Positions 34,512 through 43,725 are shown, numbered from the stretch's first letter. The stretch: 64,000 nucleotides of DNA from Psychroflexus aestuariivivens (GCF_004010055.1 NZ_RQVT01000024.1:62001-126000), one strand, 5' to 3'. Notes: generated from the letters alone by a model not told the origin. Program-made: numbers and translations.

Positions 34512-35465
34512 TTAATCTTGGTTTTCAATAGATTTATATGCAGAAATAACTTTTTTGACAAGTCTGTGTCGAATAACATCTTTGTCGTCTAAATAAATCA
34601 TGCCGATGCCTTTCACGTCTTTCAGAATAAGTAAAGCTTCCTTAAGACCAGAAATAGCGCGTTTTGGCAAATCTATCTGACCAGGATCTCCAGTGATCAT
34701 AAATTTGGCATTTTTTCCCATTCGGGTCAAAAACATTTTCATTTGTGGATGCGTTGTATTTTGAGCTTCATCTAAAATCACAAAAGCATTGTCCAAAGTT
34801 CGACCACGCATAAAAGCCATTGGTGCGATTTGAATTGTACCTTTTTCAATATAACTTTCTAGCCTTTCTGGCGGAATCATGTCTCGCAACGCATCATAAA
34901 GCGGTTGCATGTATGGATCTAGTTTTTCTCGTAAATCACCAGGTAAAAAACCTAAATTTTCACCAGCTTCTACAGCTGGACGCGTCAGAATAATTCTTCG
35001 GACTTGTTTATTTTTCAATGCTTGTACAGCCAAAGCAACGCCAGTGTAGGTTTTTCCTGTTCCTGCCGGACCGATGGCAAAAACCATATCGTTGGTGTTC
35101 ATCAAGTCTACCAACTTACGTTGATTTGGTGTTTGTGCTTTGATCAATCCGCCCCCAACCCCATGAACTAGAACTTCTCCAGAAGAAATTGGCGAATCGT
35201 AATCTGCTTTAGATTGGCTGGTCAATATGCGTTCTATAGAATTTTCGTCTAATTTGTTGAACTTATTGAAATGATCCATCAGCATGGAAAAGCGTTCATC
35301 AAATTCTTCTAGCTGTTCCTCATCACCGTAAACTTTAATTTTGTTGCCTCTAGCAACAAGTTTTAGCTGTGGAAAATACTTTTTTATCAATTCAATATTG
35401 ATGTTGTGGTGTCCAAAAAACTCTCTTGGATTGATTTCTGATAGTTCTAAAATAAGTTCATTCAA
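34512..35465 (-). CDS. phoH: PhoH family ATPase, TTG start
   Basis: 317 residues. Seen: KH-like N-terminal region ([20 protein letters not shown]), Walker [19 protein letters not shown] near residue 125, [20 protein letters not shown] (Walker B) and [11 protein letters not shown]. PhoH proteins are cytoplasmic ATPases linked to RNA metabolism. No ATG exists in frame at the 5' end. The usual flavobacterial start [12 protein letters not shown] is preceded by TTG at 35465, which I take as the start. A TTG further up at 35507 lies inside the promoter box and cannot be translated from that promoter. Confidence 0.92.
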   Translation of the reverse strand: MNELILELSEINPREFFGHHNINIELIKKYFPQLKLVARGNKIKVYGDEEQLEEFDERFSMLMDHFNKFNKLDENSIERILTSQSKADYDSPISSGEVLVHGVGGGLIKAQTPNQRKLVDLMNTNDMVFAIGPAGTGKTYTGVALAVQALKNKQVRRIILTRPAVEAGENLGFLPGDLREKLDPYMQPLYDALRDMIPPERLESYIEKGTIQIAPMAFMRGRTLDNAFVILDEAQNTTHPQMKMFLTRMGKNAKFMITGDPGQIDLPKRAISGLKEALLILKDVKGIGMIYLDDKDVIRHRLVKKVISAYKSIENQD

Positions 35466-35504
35466 AGGCTGAAAATTTTGGTTAAAAATAATACATTCGC
35501 AAAA

Positions 35505-35512
35505 CAAATTTA
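35505..35512 (-). promoter_or_regulatory. TAnnTTTG promoter box (TAAATTTG) for phoH-purC
   Basis: Exact -7 consensus on the minus strand, 39 bases before the TTG start of phoH. It decides the start by excluding the upstream TTG, which overlaps the box. Confidence 0.5.
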
Positions 35513-35560
35513 CGCATTTTTTTGACGAAATTTAGTTTGAATATATTAAGTATGCATTAA

Positions 35561-36391
35561 ATGCCAATAATCACATTAACTACAGATTTCGGAACTAAAG
35601 ATCATTCGGTGGCAGCCGTAAAAGGTGCTATTTATAGTGAGCTGGATCAGGTGAATATTGTAGATGTTTCTCATGATATTTCACCCTTCAATTATACCGA
35701 AGCGGCTTATATCATCAAGAATGCGTATCATAATTTTCCAAAAAACAGCATTCATATCATCGGTATTGATTCTGAATTGACACCAGAAAATAAACATTTA
35801 GCGATTTATCTGGATGGACATTATTTCATTTGTGCCAACAATGGAATTTTATCGCTCATTGCTTCAGAAATAAAACCTGACAAAATTGTTGAAATTAATA
35901 TTCACAATTCTATCGAAACAAATTTTACGGTTTTGGATGTTTTCGTCAATGTGGCTGCGCATATTTCCCGAGGAGGCGCTCTGGAAGTCATTGGTAGAAA
36001 TATCGATGAAATATATCAGTTGAAAAATATTCAGCCAATTGTGAATCAAAACAAAGACCAAATTATTGGTCATGTGATTTATATTGATAATTTTGGGAAT
36101 GTGGTTTCAAATATCAACAAAAGGGATTTTCAATATTTAAGAAAAGGTCGAGATTTTACAATTAAAGCAAGGTCAACAAAATTCAGCAAAATTTTTGACA
36201 GCTATTCTGAAGCGATTAATTTTGACATTCCGAAGGAAAATCGAGAAATGGAAGGTAAAAAACTCGCATTGTTCAATGCCTCAAAATATTTGGAACTGGC
36301 GATTTATAAAAGCAATCCTATGAGTGTTGGCTCAGCTTCAACTTTGTTTGGTTTAAAATATATGGACACAATTACCGTTAATTTTCTATAG
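35561..36391 (+). CDS. DUF62-family protein (SAM hydrolase/halogenase fold), altered active site
   Basis: 276 residues with the two-domain fold of SAM hydroxide adenosyltransferases and fluorinase/chlorinase. Seen: ITLTTDFGTKDHSVAAVKGA at the N-terminus, VDVSHDISPFN, and the C-terminal YIDNFGNVVSNI. Compared with the hydrolase pattern VVDPGVGTERR...TFHGRD, the first reads GIDSELTPENK and the second NFTVLD. The Asp is kept, but the Arg and His of the catalytic triad appear lost. Typical SAM hydrolysis is therefore doubtful. It heads an operon with a monooxygenase-like gene, gldF and gldG (gaps 1-2 bases or overlap). Confidence 0.85.
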   Translation: MPIITLTTDFGTKDHSVAAVKGAIYSELDQVNIVDVSHDISPFNYTEAAYIIKNAYHNFPKNSIHIIGIDSELTPENKHLAIYLDGHYFICANNGILSLIASEIKPDKIVEINIHNSIETNFTVLDVFVNVAAHISRGGALEVIGRNIDEIYQLKNIQPIVNQNKDQIIGHVIYIDNFGNVVSNINKRDFQYLRKGRDFTIKARSTKFSKIFDSYSEAINFDIPKENREMEGKKLALFNASKYLELAIYKSNPMSVGSASTLFGLKYMDTITVNFL

Positions 36392-36393
36392 AT

Positions 36394-36690
36394 ATGTTTG
36401 TACGCATTGTAAAAATGACTTTTGAGCAAGATTTTATCAACACTTTTGAAGCAATTTTTGATGAGAACAAATCAAAAATCAGAGGTTTTGAAGGTTGTGA
36501 ATTTTTGGAACTTTATCAAGATAAAAATCAACCAAATATTTTTTTCACTTACAGTTACTGGCAAAATGAATCAGATTTAGAAAATTACCGACATTCTGAC
36601 TTATTCAAAAAAGTCTGGAAAGCTACTAAAGCTGGATTTTCTGAAAAAGCTGAAGCTTGGAGCCTTGACAAAAAAATACAATTGCATTAG
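36394..36690 (+). CDS. Antibiotic-biosynthesis-monooxygenase-like (ABM) small protein
   Basis: 98 residues, ferredoxin-like ABM fold: MFVRIVKMTFEQDFINTFEA, IRGFEGCEFLELYQDKNQPN, then YSYWQNESDLENYRHSDLFK. Members include quinol monooxygenases and heme-degrading or unknown dimeric enzymes; no cofactor is needed in several of them. No substrate can be named. It sits 2 bases behind the DUF62 gene and 1 base before gldF. Confidence 0.82.
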   Translation: MFVRIVKMTFEQDFINTFEAIFDENKSKIRGFEGCEFLELYQDKNQPNIFFTYSYWQNESDLENYRHSDLFKKVWKATKAGFSEKAEAWSLDKKIQLH

Positions 36691-36691
36691 T

Positions 36692-37423
36692 ATGTTTGCC
36701 ATTTTCGCCAAAGAAGTCAACAGTTTTTTTTCCACAGCCATTGGCTATGTTGTGATTAGCATTTTCATAATCATGACTGGACTTTTCATTTGGGTGTTTC
36801 CTGGAAATTTTAATGTCTTCGATAGAGGTTTTGCAAACCTGATTCCTTTTTTTGAAATTTCACCTTGGATTTTTATATTCCTGATTCCGGCGATTTGTAT
36901 GCGTAGTTTTTCTGAAGAAAGAAAACAAGGCACACTGGAGTTGATTTTGACAAAACCAATTTCGCTCAACCAACTCATTTTCGGTAAATTCTTTGGCGCA
37001 TTGGTATTAGGTATTTTTGCCTTAATACCTACACTTCTTTATATTTTTACAATTTCAAACTTAACTGCAGAAAACTCAACAATAGAATTGGGCGCAATTT
37101 TGAGTTCTTATTTTGGTTTGGTTTTATTGATGGCAAGTTTCACAAGTATAGGAATTTTCGCGTCTTGTATTACGGACAATCAACTTATCGCTTTTATTTC
37201 CGCAGCATTTTTGTGCTTACTGATGTTTTATGCATTCGAAGGCATCAGCGATGTTCAGCTTTTTGGTTCAGAAATTTATGCTTTAGAATATTTAAGTTTG
37301 AGTTTTCATTACAATAGTATGACTCGCGGAGTTTTGGATACACGAGATATTATTTATTTTTTATCGATAAGCATATTTTTTTTAGGATTGGCTAAACTTC
37401 AACTTCAAAATTTTCTGAAATGA
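36692..37423 (+). CDS. gldF: Gliding-motility ABC transporter permease GldF
   Basis: 243 residues, six membrane helices, ABC-2 permease type. The start MFAIFAKEVNSFFSTAIGYV at ATG 36692 is the typical GldF N-terminus; the frame open to 36665 overlaps the ABM gene. Also IPAICMRSFSEERKQGTLEL after helix 2. Known: GldA-GldF-GldG form an ABC transporter required for gliding in Flavobacterium johnsoniae. The ATPase gldA is not here. The last 4 bases overlap gldG. Confidence 0.94.
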   Translation: MFAIFAKEVNSFFSTAIGYVVISIFIIMTGLFIWVFPGNFNVFDRGFANLIPFFEISPWIFIFLIPAICMRSFSEERKQGTLELILTKPISLNQLIFGKFFGALVLGIFALIPTLLYIFTISNLTAENSTIELGAILSSYFGLVLLMASFTSIGIFASCITDNQLIAFISAAFLCLLMFYAFEGISDVQLFGSEIYALEYLSLSFHYNSMTRGVLDTRDIIYFLSISIFFLGLAKLQLQNFLK

Positions 37424-39090
37424 AATCAAGGTTCAATTTTAAATATCTCTTGGGTTTAATTCTGATTTTGTGTTTAATCAATTTTGGAGCGAGTTCTATT
37501 TTTAAGCGATTCGATTTCACTGAAGATCAAAGATATACGCTTTCAGAAACTTCACTTGAAATCACTTCAAAAATAAAAAAACCTGTAGTTATTCAGGTTT
37601 TCCTGAAAGGAGATTTGCCGTCAGGATTCAGTCGTCTTCAAAGAGAAACGCGATACATTCTTGAAGAATTTTCAGCGTATAACAGCAATATAAAATTTGA
37701 ATTTGTAGATCCCGTTGGTAAAAATGAGACTGCTATTGAAGTAGGAACAAGATTTTACGAAAACGGCATGCCGCCAGAAAATTTGAATATTAGGGAAAAA
37801 GGCAGAACTACAGAAACACTGATTTTTCCGTGGGCGACAGCAAAATATGGAAATAAAACATCTAAAATACCGCTACTTCAGAAGACTTTGGATCAGAATA
37901 ATGAAGAAACAATTAAAAAATCGATTCAGAATTTAGAATATGCGTTTGCAGACGCTTTCACAAAATTGACACGCGAACGAAACAAGAAAATCGCCATCAT
38001 TAAAGGTCAAGGTGAATTAGACGATCGATATATTTCAGACTTTCTGCAAACCATAAAAGATTATTACCTCATTGCACCATTTACATTAGATTCAGTTGAA
38101 GTATCACCGCAAAAAACACTAGACGTTTTAAAGACTTACGATCTGATTATAGATGCAAAACCGAGACAAGAATTTTCGGAAAACAAAAAATATGCACTGG
38201 ACCAATACCTGATGAACGGTGGAAAATCTTTGTGGCTCATAGAACATACCATAGCAGAAAAAGACAGCTTGTATAACCAGTCTCAACAAACTTTTGCTAT
38301 TCCTAATGACTTAAATTTGCATGGTTTTTTCTTTAAATACGGATTTAGAATCAACCCCGTTTTAATAAACGATTTGTACTCCGCACCAATAGTTTTAGCT
38401 TCTGGTCGAGGTAATAACACACAACTAAAGCGTTTCCCTTGGTTTTATGAACCACTTGGTGTGAGTGCTGACCATCCAATTACTGAAAACATCAAACAAG
38501 TAAAATTCGATTTTGCTAACCAAATTGATACTTTAAAAAGTGAAATTGATAAAACTGTTTTGCTTGAAAGTTCAGAACTGTCAAGAAAAGTTGGCACACC
38601 TAGAATAATAAATTTAGATATCATTTCACAACAACCTGATCCGAGATTGTACACTGAAGGAAAATATAATTTAGCTGTATTGCTTGAGGGCAAATTTGAA
38701 TCGGCTTATAAAAATAAAGTGAAACCATTTGAAATTGAAAATCATCTGGACAAAAGTGAACCAACGCAACAAGTTGTCGTTGCAGACGGAGATGTTATTA
38801 AAAATCAAATTCAATCTGGAAAAGCATTAGAGTTGGGTTTCGATCGCTATACAGGTTTAACTTACGGCAACAAAACATTTCTACTGAATACTGTAAATTA
38901 TTTATTGGGTGATCAAGGTTTGGTTGAAGTCAGAAATAAATCGATTAGTCTTAATAAATTGGATGCCAATAAAATTCAAGCTCAGGCTCTGAGATGGCAA
39001 ATTATAAATTTAGGTGTAAGTGTCTTAATGCTTATTGGAATTGGCGTTTTGCTCAATTATTTGAAAAGGAAACGCTACCAAATTAATTAA
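37420..39090 (+). CDS. gldG: Gliding-motility ABC transporter substrate-binding protein GldG
   Basis: 556 residues. One N-terminal membrane helix (YLLGLILILCLINFGASSIF), a large extracytoplasmic domain (LSETSLEITSKIKKPVVIQV, then GQGELDDRYISDFL and LWLIEHT), and a C-terminal helix (INLGVSVLMLIGIGVLLNY). This matches GldG, in which the ABC-type_uncharacterised domain faces the periplasm. ATG overlaps the gldF stop. The stop is 1 base from the end of a convergent gene, with no terminator between. Confidence 0.94.
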   Translation: MKSRFNFKYLLGLILILCLINFGASSIFKRFDFTEDQRYTLSETSLEITSKIKKPVVIQVFLKGDLPSGFSRLQRETRYILEEFSAYNSNIKFEFVDPVGKNETAIEVGTRFYENGMPPENLNIREKGRTTETLIFPWATAKYGNKTSKIPLLQKTLDQNNEETIKKSIQNLEYAFADAFTKLTRERNKKIAIIKGQGELDDRYISDFLQTIKDYYLIAPFTLDSVEVSPQKTLDVLKTYDLIIDAKPRQEFSENKKYALDQYLMNGGKSLWLIEHTIAEKDSLYNQSQQTFAIPNDLNLHGFFFKYGFRINPVLINDLYSAPIVLASGRGNNTQLKRFPWFYEPLGVSADHPITENIKQVKFDFANQIDTLKSEIDKTVLLESSELSRKVGTPRIINLDIISQQPDPRLYTEGKYNLAVLLEGKFESAYKNKVKPFEIENHLDKSEPTQQVVVADGDVIKNQIQSGKALELGFDRYTGLTYGNKTFLLNTVNYLLGDQGLVEVRNKSISLNKLDANKIQAQALRWQIINLGVSVLMLIGIGVLLNYLKRKRYQIN

Positions 39091-39091
39091 G

Positions 39092-39325
39092 TTAGCGTTT
39101 GAATTCTTCTTTATTTCGATTAATTATCAAATAAATAATTGGTAAAATTCCCAAAGAATTGACCAAAGCCAGAAAAATAAACCAAACCAATTGCTTTCGT
39201 CTTGCAGATTTCCAAAGTGTGATAATTTTCAGAACAGCATCTACAAGTACTAAAAATAATAGAATTCCAAAAAGCCAAGTGTATTCTTCAATAAAAGAAC
39301 TGATATTGAATTCATCTTTATTCAT
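39092..39325 (-). CDS. DUF5652 / PLDc_N-like small membrane protein
   Basis: 77 residues, two membrane helices: WLFGILLFLVLVDAVLKIIT and LVWFIFLALVNSLGILPIIY, joined by a basic loop with ARRKQ. It ends in a charged tail. The pattern W-x-ARRKQ...NSLGILPIIYL is shared with the N-terminal membrane segment of cardiolipin-synthase-like proteins, but no catalytic domain follows. Function unknown. Its stop nearly touches the gldG stop from the other strand. Confidence 0.78.
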   Translation of the reverse strand: MNKDEFNISSFIEEYTWLFGILLFLVLVDAVLKIITLWKSARRKQLVWFIFLALVNSLGILPIIYLIINRNKEEFKR

Positions 39326-39455
39326 AATGAAAGGGTTTTAGTGAGATACAATTTTAAAATAAATTTTTGAATATTGCCATATTTTAATCTAAATTCAAAA
39401 TATGTTCATAATCATTTAGACATAAAATTCATAAATTTGTTTATAAAATTACAAG

Positions 39456-40283
39456 ATGACAATTAATTGTGGTGGACAACTGCTTGACTTAAATACCCCA
39501 AAAATAATGGCAATTTTGAACCTGACACCAGATTCATTTTATGATGGTGGAAAGTTCAAGGAAAATTCTAAAATTTTAAATCTAATTGAAAAAAATATTC
39601 AAAATGGCATGGATATTTTGGATATTGGCGCCTACAGTTCCAAGCCAAATGCGGTTGAAGTTTCTGTTGAAGAAGAAAAGCAAAGATTGCTCCCAGTTTT
39701 GACATTGATTAGAAAAGAATTTCCTGAAATCATTATTTCAATTGATACATTTCGGGCTTCTGTCGCTGCTGAAAGTATTGATATTGGTGCACAAATTATC
39801 AACGATATTTCTGCGGGAAATTTGGATTCAGAAATGATGAAAACCATCGCCGAATTTCAAGTTCCTTATATTATGATGCACATGAGAGGAACACCACAAA
39901 ACATGAATACTTTTACAAATTATGAGAATTTGGAACAAGATATTTTGTTTTATTTTTCTGAGAAAATCAACGAAGCCAGAAAGCTTGGAATCAATGATTT
40001 GATACTGGATCCAGGATTAGGTTTTGCTAAAACTGCAAACCAAAATTTTCAAATTCTAAATCATCTTTCTATATTTAAAAATACAGATTTGCCGATTTTA
40101 ATAGGTTTATCAAGAAAATCAATGATTTACAAAAGTTTAGATATTACAGCAAAAGATGCTTTGAATGGAACCACAGCACTCAATATGGCAGCTCTTATGA
40201 ATGGTGCTAACATTTTAAGAGTTCATGATGTACTAGAAGCTAAACAATGCGTAACATTGTTCAACGAAATGAAACACAACTAA
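39456..40283 (+). CDS. folP: Dihydropteroate synthase
   Basis: 275 residues. Condenses p-aminobenzoate with dihydropterin pyrophosphate in folate synthesis; target of sulfonamides. Seen: IMAILNLTPDSFYDGGKF near 20, MDILDIGAYSSKPNA, ISIDTFRASVAAES, IINDISAGN, YIMMHMRGTPQNM, ILDPGLGFAKTANQNFQ and LIGLSRKSMIYKSL. All catalytic loops look intact. cdaA starts 3 bases after its stop, a pairing common in Bacteroidota. Confidence 0.96.
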   Translation: MTINCGGQLLDLNTPKIMAILNLTPDSFYDGGKFKENSKILNLIEKNIQNGMDILDIGAYSSKPNAVEVSVEEEKQRLLPVLTLIRKEFPEIIISIDTFRASVAAESIDIGAQIINDISAGNLDSEMMKTIAEFQVPYIMMHMRGTPQNMNTFTNYENLEQDILFYFSEKINEARKLGINDLILDPGLGFAKTANQNFQILNHLSIFKNTDLPILIGLSRKSMIYKSLDITAKDALNGTTALNMAALMNGANILRVHDVLEAKQCVTLFNEMKHN

Positions 40284-40286
40284 ACA

Positions 40287-41063
40287 ATGTTAGACTTTTT
40301 GGACGTAAGAATTTTAGATATTTTGGACATCGTCTTGGTGGCTGTCCTTTTATATTATGTTTATAAACTTGTAAAAGGTTCTGCGGCCATCAATATTTTT
40401 ATTGGTATTGTCATTATTTATCTGATCTGGAAGTTGACTCAACTCCTTCAAATGGAGATGTTGAGCAGCGTTTTAGGTGAATTTATCGGCGTTGGAATGT
40501 TTGCTTTAATTGTAGTATTTCAACAAGAAATCAGAAAATTTTTGTTGATGATTGGCTCAACAAATATCACTGGAAGAAATAATTTTATTAGACAATTTAA
40601 TTTATCGAATCGAGAAAACAAAACTTTAAATTATGTCGACACCATCGTTGAAGCTTGTAGAAAACTTGGAACAACCAATACTGGAGCATTAATTGTTATC
40701 AAACGAAATACGAAATTAGATTTTGTAAAAAATACTGGCGATGATATGGACATAAAAGTCAATCGGCCAATTATAGAATCCATTTTTTATAAAAATTCAA
40801 CACTTCATGACGGAGCTATTGTGATTGAAGACGGTCGAATAACAGCAACTCGAGTAATTTTACCAGTTTCTAACGATCGTGATATTCCACTTAGATTTGG
40901 CCTTAGGCATCGTGCCGCAGTAGGAATTTCTGAAAAAACCGATGCTGTGGCTTTGGTTGTTAGTGAAGAAACGGGGCAAATTTCATATTTAAAAAATGGT
41001 GAATTCAATATTTTTGATAATGTGGACAATCTCGCCGAACAAATCAAAAACGATTTGAGTTAA
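40287..41063 (+). CDS. cdaA: Diadenylate cyclase CdaA (c-di-AMP synthase)
   Basis: 258 residues. Three N-terminal membrane helices (about 12-30, 35-53, 60-78), then the DAC domain with LHDGAIVIEDGRI (Asp175-Gly-Ala) and LRFGLRHRAAVGISE near 205-215, the two ATP-binding signatures. It makes the second messenger c-di-AMP, which governs potassium and osmotic balance in other bacteria. Coupled to folP. Confidence 0.95.
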   Translation: MLDFLDVRILDILDIVLVAVLLYYVYKLVKGSAAINIFIGIVIIYLIWKLTQLLQMEMLSSVLGEFIGVGMFALIVVFQQEIRKFLLMIGSTNITGRNNFIRQFNLSNRENKTLNYVDTIVEACRKLGTTNTGALIVIKRNTKLDFVKNTGDDMDIKVNRPIIESIFYKNSTLHDGAIVIEDGRITATRVILPVSNDRDIPLRFGLRHRAAVGISEKTDAVALVVSEETGQISYLKNGEFNIFDNVDNLAEQIKNDLS

Positions 41064-41119
41064 GAAAAAGCCGCAAATTGGTTTTAATAAATTAGGAAAT
41101 TCAAATTGAAACTCACTTA

Positions 41120-42886
41120 TTATTGAACTTTTTCCTGTTGAAATTGAGCTTCATAAAGATTTCGATAATAACCATCAAAATCAAGCAACTCGCTATGCGT
41201 TCCAGTTTCCTTAATCTCACCTTGATCCATTACTATGATTTTATCGGCATTTTTAATTGTAGCCAAACGATGGGCAATGACGATGGAAGTTCTCCCTTTG
41301 GTTAGCTTTTCAGTAGCTTCTTGGATAAGCTGTTCGCTATAACTATCTACTGAAGATGTGGCTTCATCCAAAACCAAAATACTAGGATTTGAAACATAGG
41401 CACGCAAAAATGCAATTAGCTGTCGCTGCCCAGAAGACAACATTGCGCCGCGTTCTTTCACATTATAATGATAGTTATTTGGCAAAGTTGAAATAAATTT
41501 GTGAACTCCTATTTCTTTTGCAGCTTCAACAACTTCATCTTCAGAAATTTTCAATTTATTCAAAGTAATATTATTCAAAATGCTATCTGCAAATAAAAAT
41601 ACATCTTGCAGGACAACAGCTATTTGACTCCTAAGAGAGGTCAATTCATAAGATTTCAAATCACGTCCGTCGATATAAATATTACCGCTTTTAATATCAT
41701 AAAAACGACTCAATAAATTAATAACAGTACTTTTACCAGCGCCTGTGGCACCGACAATAGCTACAGTTTCACCAGGTTTAACTTCAAAAGAAATGCCTTT
41801 TAGAATTTCTTCATCTGGAATATAGTTGAAGCGTACATTTTCAAATTGAATGTGTCCTTCCAGTTTTTCTGTCACAAATTCACCTTCGTTCTCAATTTTA
41901 GAATCGGTATCCAAAATGCCAAATACTCGATTGGCAGCGACCATTCCCATCTGTAATGCGTTGAACTTATCTGCAATTTGACGCAAAGGTCTGAACAACA
42001 TTTGGGTTAATTCTATAAACATAACAATAATACCCAACGACAAAGCACCAGATTCCACTACACGCAAACCGCCAAACCAAACAATAAGACCAATTGTTAT
42101 TGAGGTTGACATTTCAGCAATTGGAAAAAAAATAGCATTGTACCAAACCGTTTTTATCCAAGCTTTTTTATGCTTTTCATTAATATTTTTGAAATTTTTA
42201 AACTCCTCTTTTTCACGATTGAAAATCTGAACAATTTTCATCCCAGTAATATGTTCTTGGACGTAAGAATTCAAATTAGAAACTTGAGTTCTCACTTCTT
42301 CAAAAGCAAGTTTCATTTTTTTCTGAAAAACACGCGTCGCGTAAATAATGAAAGGTAAAACTAAAAGTACCAAAAGTGTAAGTTGCCAACTTTGCCAAAA
42401 CATAAAAATCAATACTACCAGCATTTTCATCAAGTCGCTAATAATCATAAACAAACCTTGACTAAAAATACTGGCTATGGTTTCAATATCGCTAACTGCA
42501 CGAGTAACTAATCTTCCAACAGACGAATTATCAAAATATTGTTTTTTGAAATTCATCATATGTCGAAACAATTTCACCCGAATATCTCGAATAACTTCTT
42601 GCCCCAACCAGTTGGCGTAGAAAATAAAACTAAACTGCACCAATACTTCCATAATAAGAGTACCGAGCATCAAAACCACGAAAAATATAAGATCCTCACT
42701 GCTTTGTCCTATCACACCCTGGTCTATGGTCAATTTCAGCAAATAAGGACGCAAAACACCTAATCCTGACAAAGCAATGGCAGCAAAAGCGACAAAATAA
42801 AAAGTCTTTTTGTACGGATTTGTATAAGCTAAAAGTCGTTTGAACAACTTAAAATCAAAGGCGTTTCCTGTATTATTGCTTTTCAT
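41120..42886 (-). CDS. ABC transporter, fused permease and ATPase (MsbA-like exporter)
   Basis: 588 residues: a six-helix ABC_membrane domain (to about 320) and an ATPase with Walker A VGATGAGKSTVINLLSRFYD, the Q-loop AVVLQDVFLFADSI, signature AMLSSGQRQLIAFLRAYV, Walker B SILVLDEATSSVD and the switch His in IVIAHRLATI. Half-size exporters like this flip lipids or export drugs or peptides as dimers; the substrate is not readable. The ATG abuts the truA stop. Confidence 0.92.
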   Translation of the reverse strand: MKSNNTGNAFDFKLFKRLLAYTNPYKKTFYFVAFAAIALSGLGVLRPYLLKLTIDQGVIGQSSEDLIFFVVLMLGTLIMEVLVQFSFIFYANWLGQEVIRDIRVKLFRHMMNFKKQYFDNSSVGRLVTRAVSDIETIASIFSQGLFMIISDLMKMLVVLIFMFWQSWQLTLLVLLVLPFIIYATRVFQKKMKLAFEEVRTQVSNLNSYVQEHITGMKIVQIFNREKEEFKNFKNINEKHKKAWIKTVWYNAIFFPIAEMSTSITIGLIVWFGGLRVVESGALSLGIIVMFIELTQMLFRPLRQIADKFNALQMGMVAANRVFGILDTDSKIENEGEFVTEKLEGHIQFENVRFNYIPDEEILKGISFEVKPGETVAIVGATGAGKSTVINLLSRFYDIKSGNIYIDGRDLKSYELTSLRSQIAVVLQDVFLFADSILNNITLNKLKISEDEVVEAAKEIGVHKFISTLPNNYHYNVKERGAMLSSGQRQLIAFLRAYVSNPSILVLDEATSSVDSYSEQLIQEATEKLTKGRTSIVIAHRLATIKNADKIIVMDQGEIKETGTHSELLDFDGYYRNLYEAQFQQEKVQ

Positions 42887-43639
42887 TTACAAATTTGAAA
42901 TTATATGATTTGGGTACGAAATATCGGTCAAAAACAAAGCATGAGCCGGTACAGATTTGCCAGCATTTCGCCGGTCTTGTGACAAAATAATATTATCAAA
43001 ATCTTCAACCGAAATTTTGTGGAGTCCAACCTGAATTAAAGTGCCAACAATTGCTCTAACCATATTTCTTAAAAATCGATTGGCCTGAATCTGAAACTGC
43101 AATCTATTACCAAGATCTGTCCAAAATGCTTCATATATTTCACAGTCAAATGTATAAACATCTGTTTTAACTTTGGAAAAAGATTGGAAATTTTTATGAT
43201 TAAATAACAGCTTAGTAGCTTCTTGCATTTTTTCAAGATCGAGATCATTTTTGATATAATAACTATTATCAACCAAAAATGGGTCTTTCTGTTGAATCAC
43301 AAAATAATGATATGTCCTAGAAACGGCATCAAATCTAGCATGAGATTCAGAATGAACTTCAAAAATGTCTTGAATGGCAATATCTTTTGGTAAAATTGTG
43401 TTTAGCCTAAAAATAAGTTGATCTAAATCTTTAAGCTCAAATTCAATATCGAAATGCGCAAAATATTTAGTCGCATGCACACCAGTATCAGTTCTTCCTG
43501 CACCAACTACATCTATTTCTGTTTGTAGTGCTGTAGAAAAAGCAGAATTTATTTTTTCCTGAACAGACATTGCATCTGGCTGTTTTTGCCAGCCGTGATA
43601 ATTTGTTCCTGAATAAGACAATTGAATAAAATACCTCAA
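42887..43639 (-). CDS. truA: tRNA pseudouridine(38-40) synthase, TTG start
   Basis: 250 residues. Modifies U38-U40 of the tRNA anticodon stem. Seen: RYFIQLSYSGTNYHGWQKQP at the N-terminus, VVGAGRTDTGVHATKYFAHF with the catalytic Asp, SFSKVKTD and RFLRNMVRAIVGTLIQVG. No ATG is in frame at the right place; the family start RYFIQL is directly preceded by TTG at 43639. An earlier TTG at 43687 is part of the -33 promoter element and is excluded. The ABC exporter follows without a gap. Confidence 0.93.
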   Translation of the reverse strand: MRYFIQLSYSGTNYHGWQKQPDAMSVQEKINSAFSTALQTEIDVVGAGRTDTGVHATKYFAHFDIEFELKDLDQLIFRLNTILPKDIAIQDIFEVHSESHARFDAVSRTYHYFVIQQKDPFLVDNSYYIKNDLDLEKMQEATKLLFNHKNFQSFSKVKTDVYTFDCEIYEAFWTDLGNRLQFQIQANRFLRNMVRAIVGTLIQVGLHKISVEDFDNIILSQDRRNAGKSVPAHALFLTDISYPNHIISNL

Positions 43640-43660
43640 TATTTCGCAATTTTGAATCTG

Positions 43661-43687
43661 CAAATATAGGACTTTGCGCAGTGACAA
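43661..43687 (-). promoter_or_regulatory. Promoter TTG-N16-TATATTTG for truA and the ABC exporter
   Basis: On the minus strand: TTG at 43687-43685, a 16-base spacer and exact TATATTTG at 43668-43661. The implied leader is about 15-18 bases before the TTG start of truA. Confidence 0.6.
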
Positions 43688-43725
43688 AATCTTAATACTT
43701 TACTTATATTGTGAAGCAAAAAACC

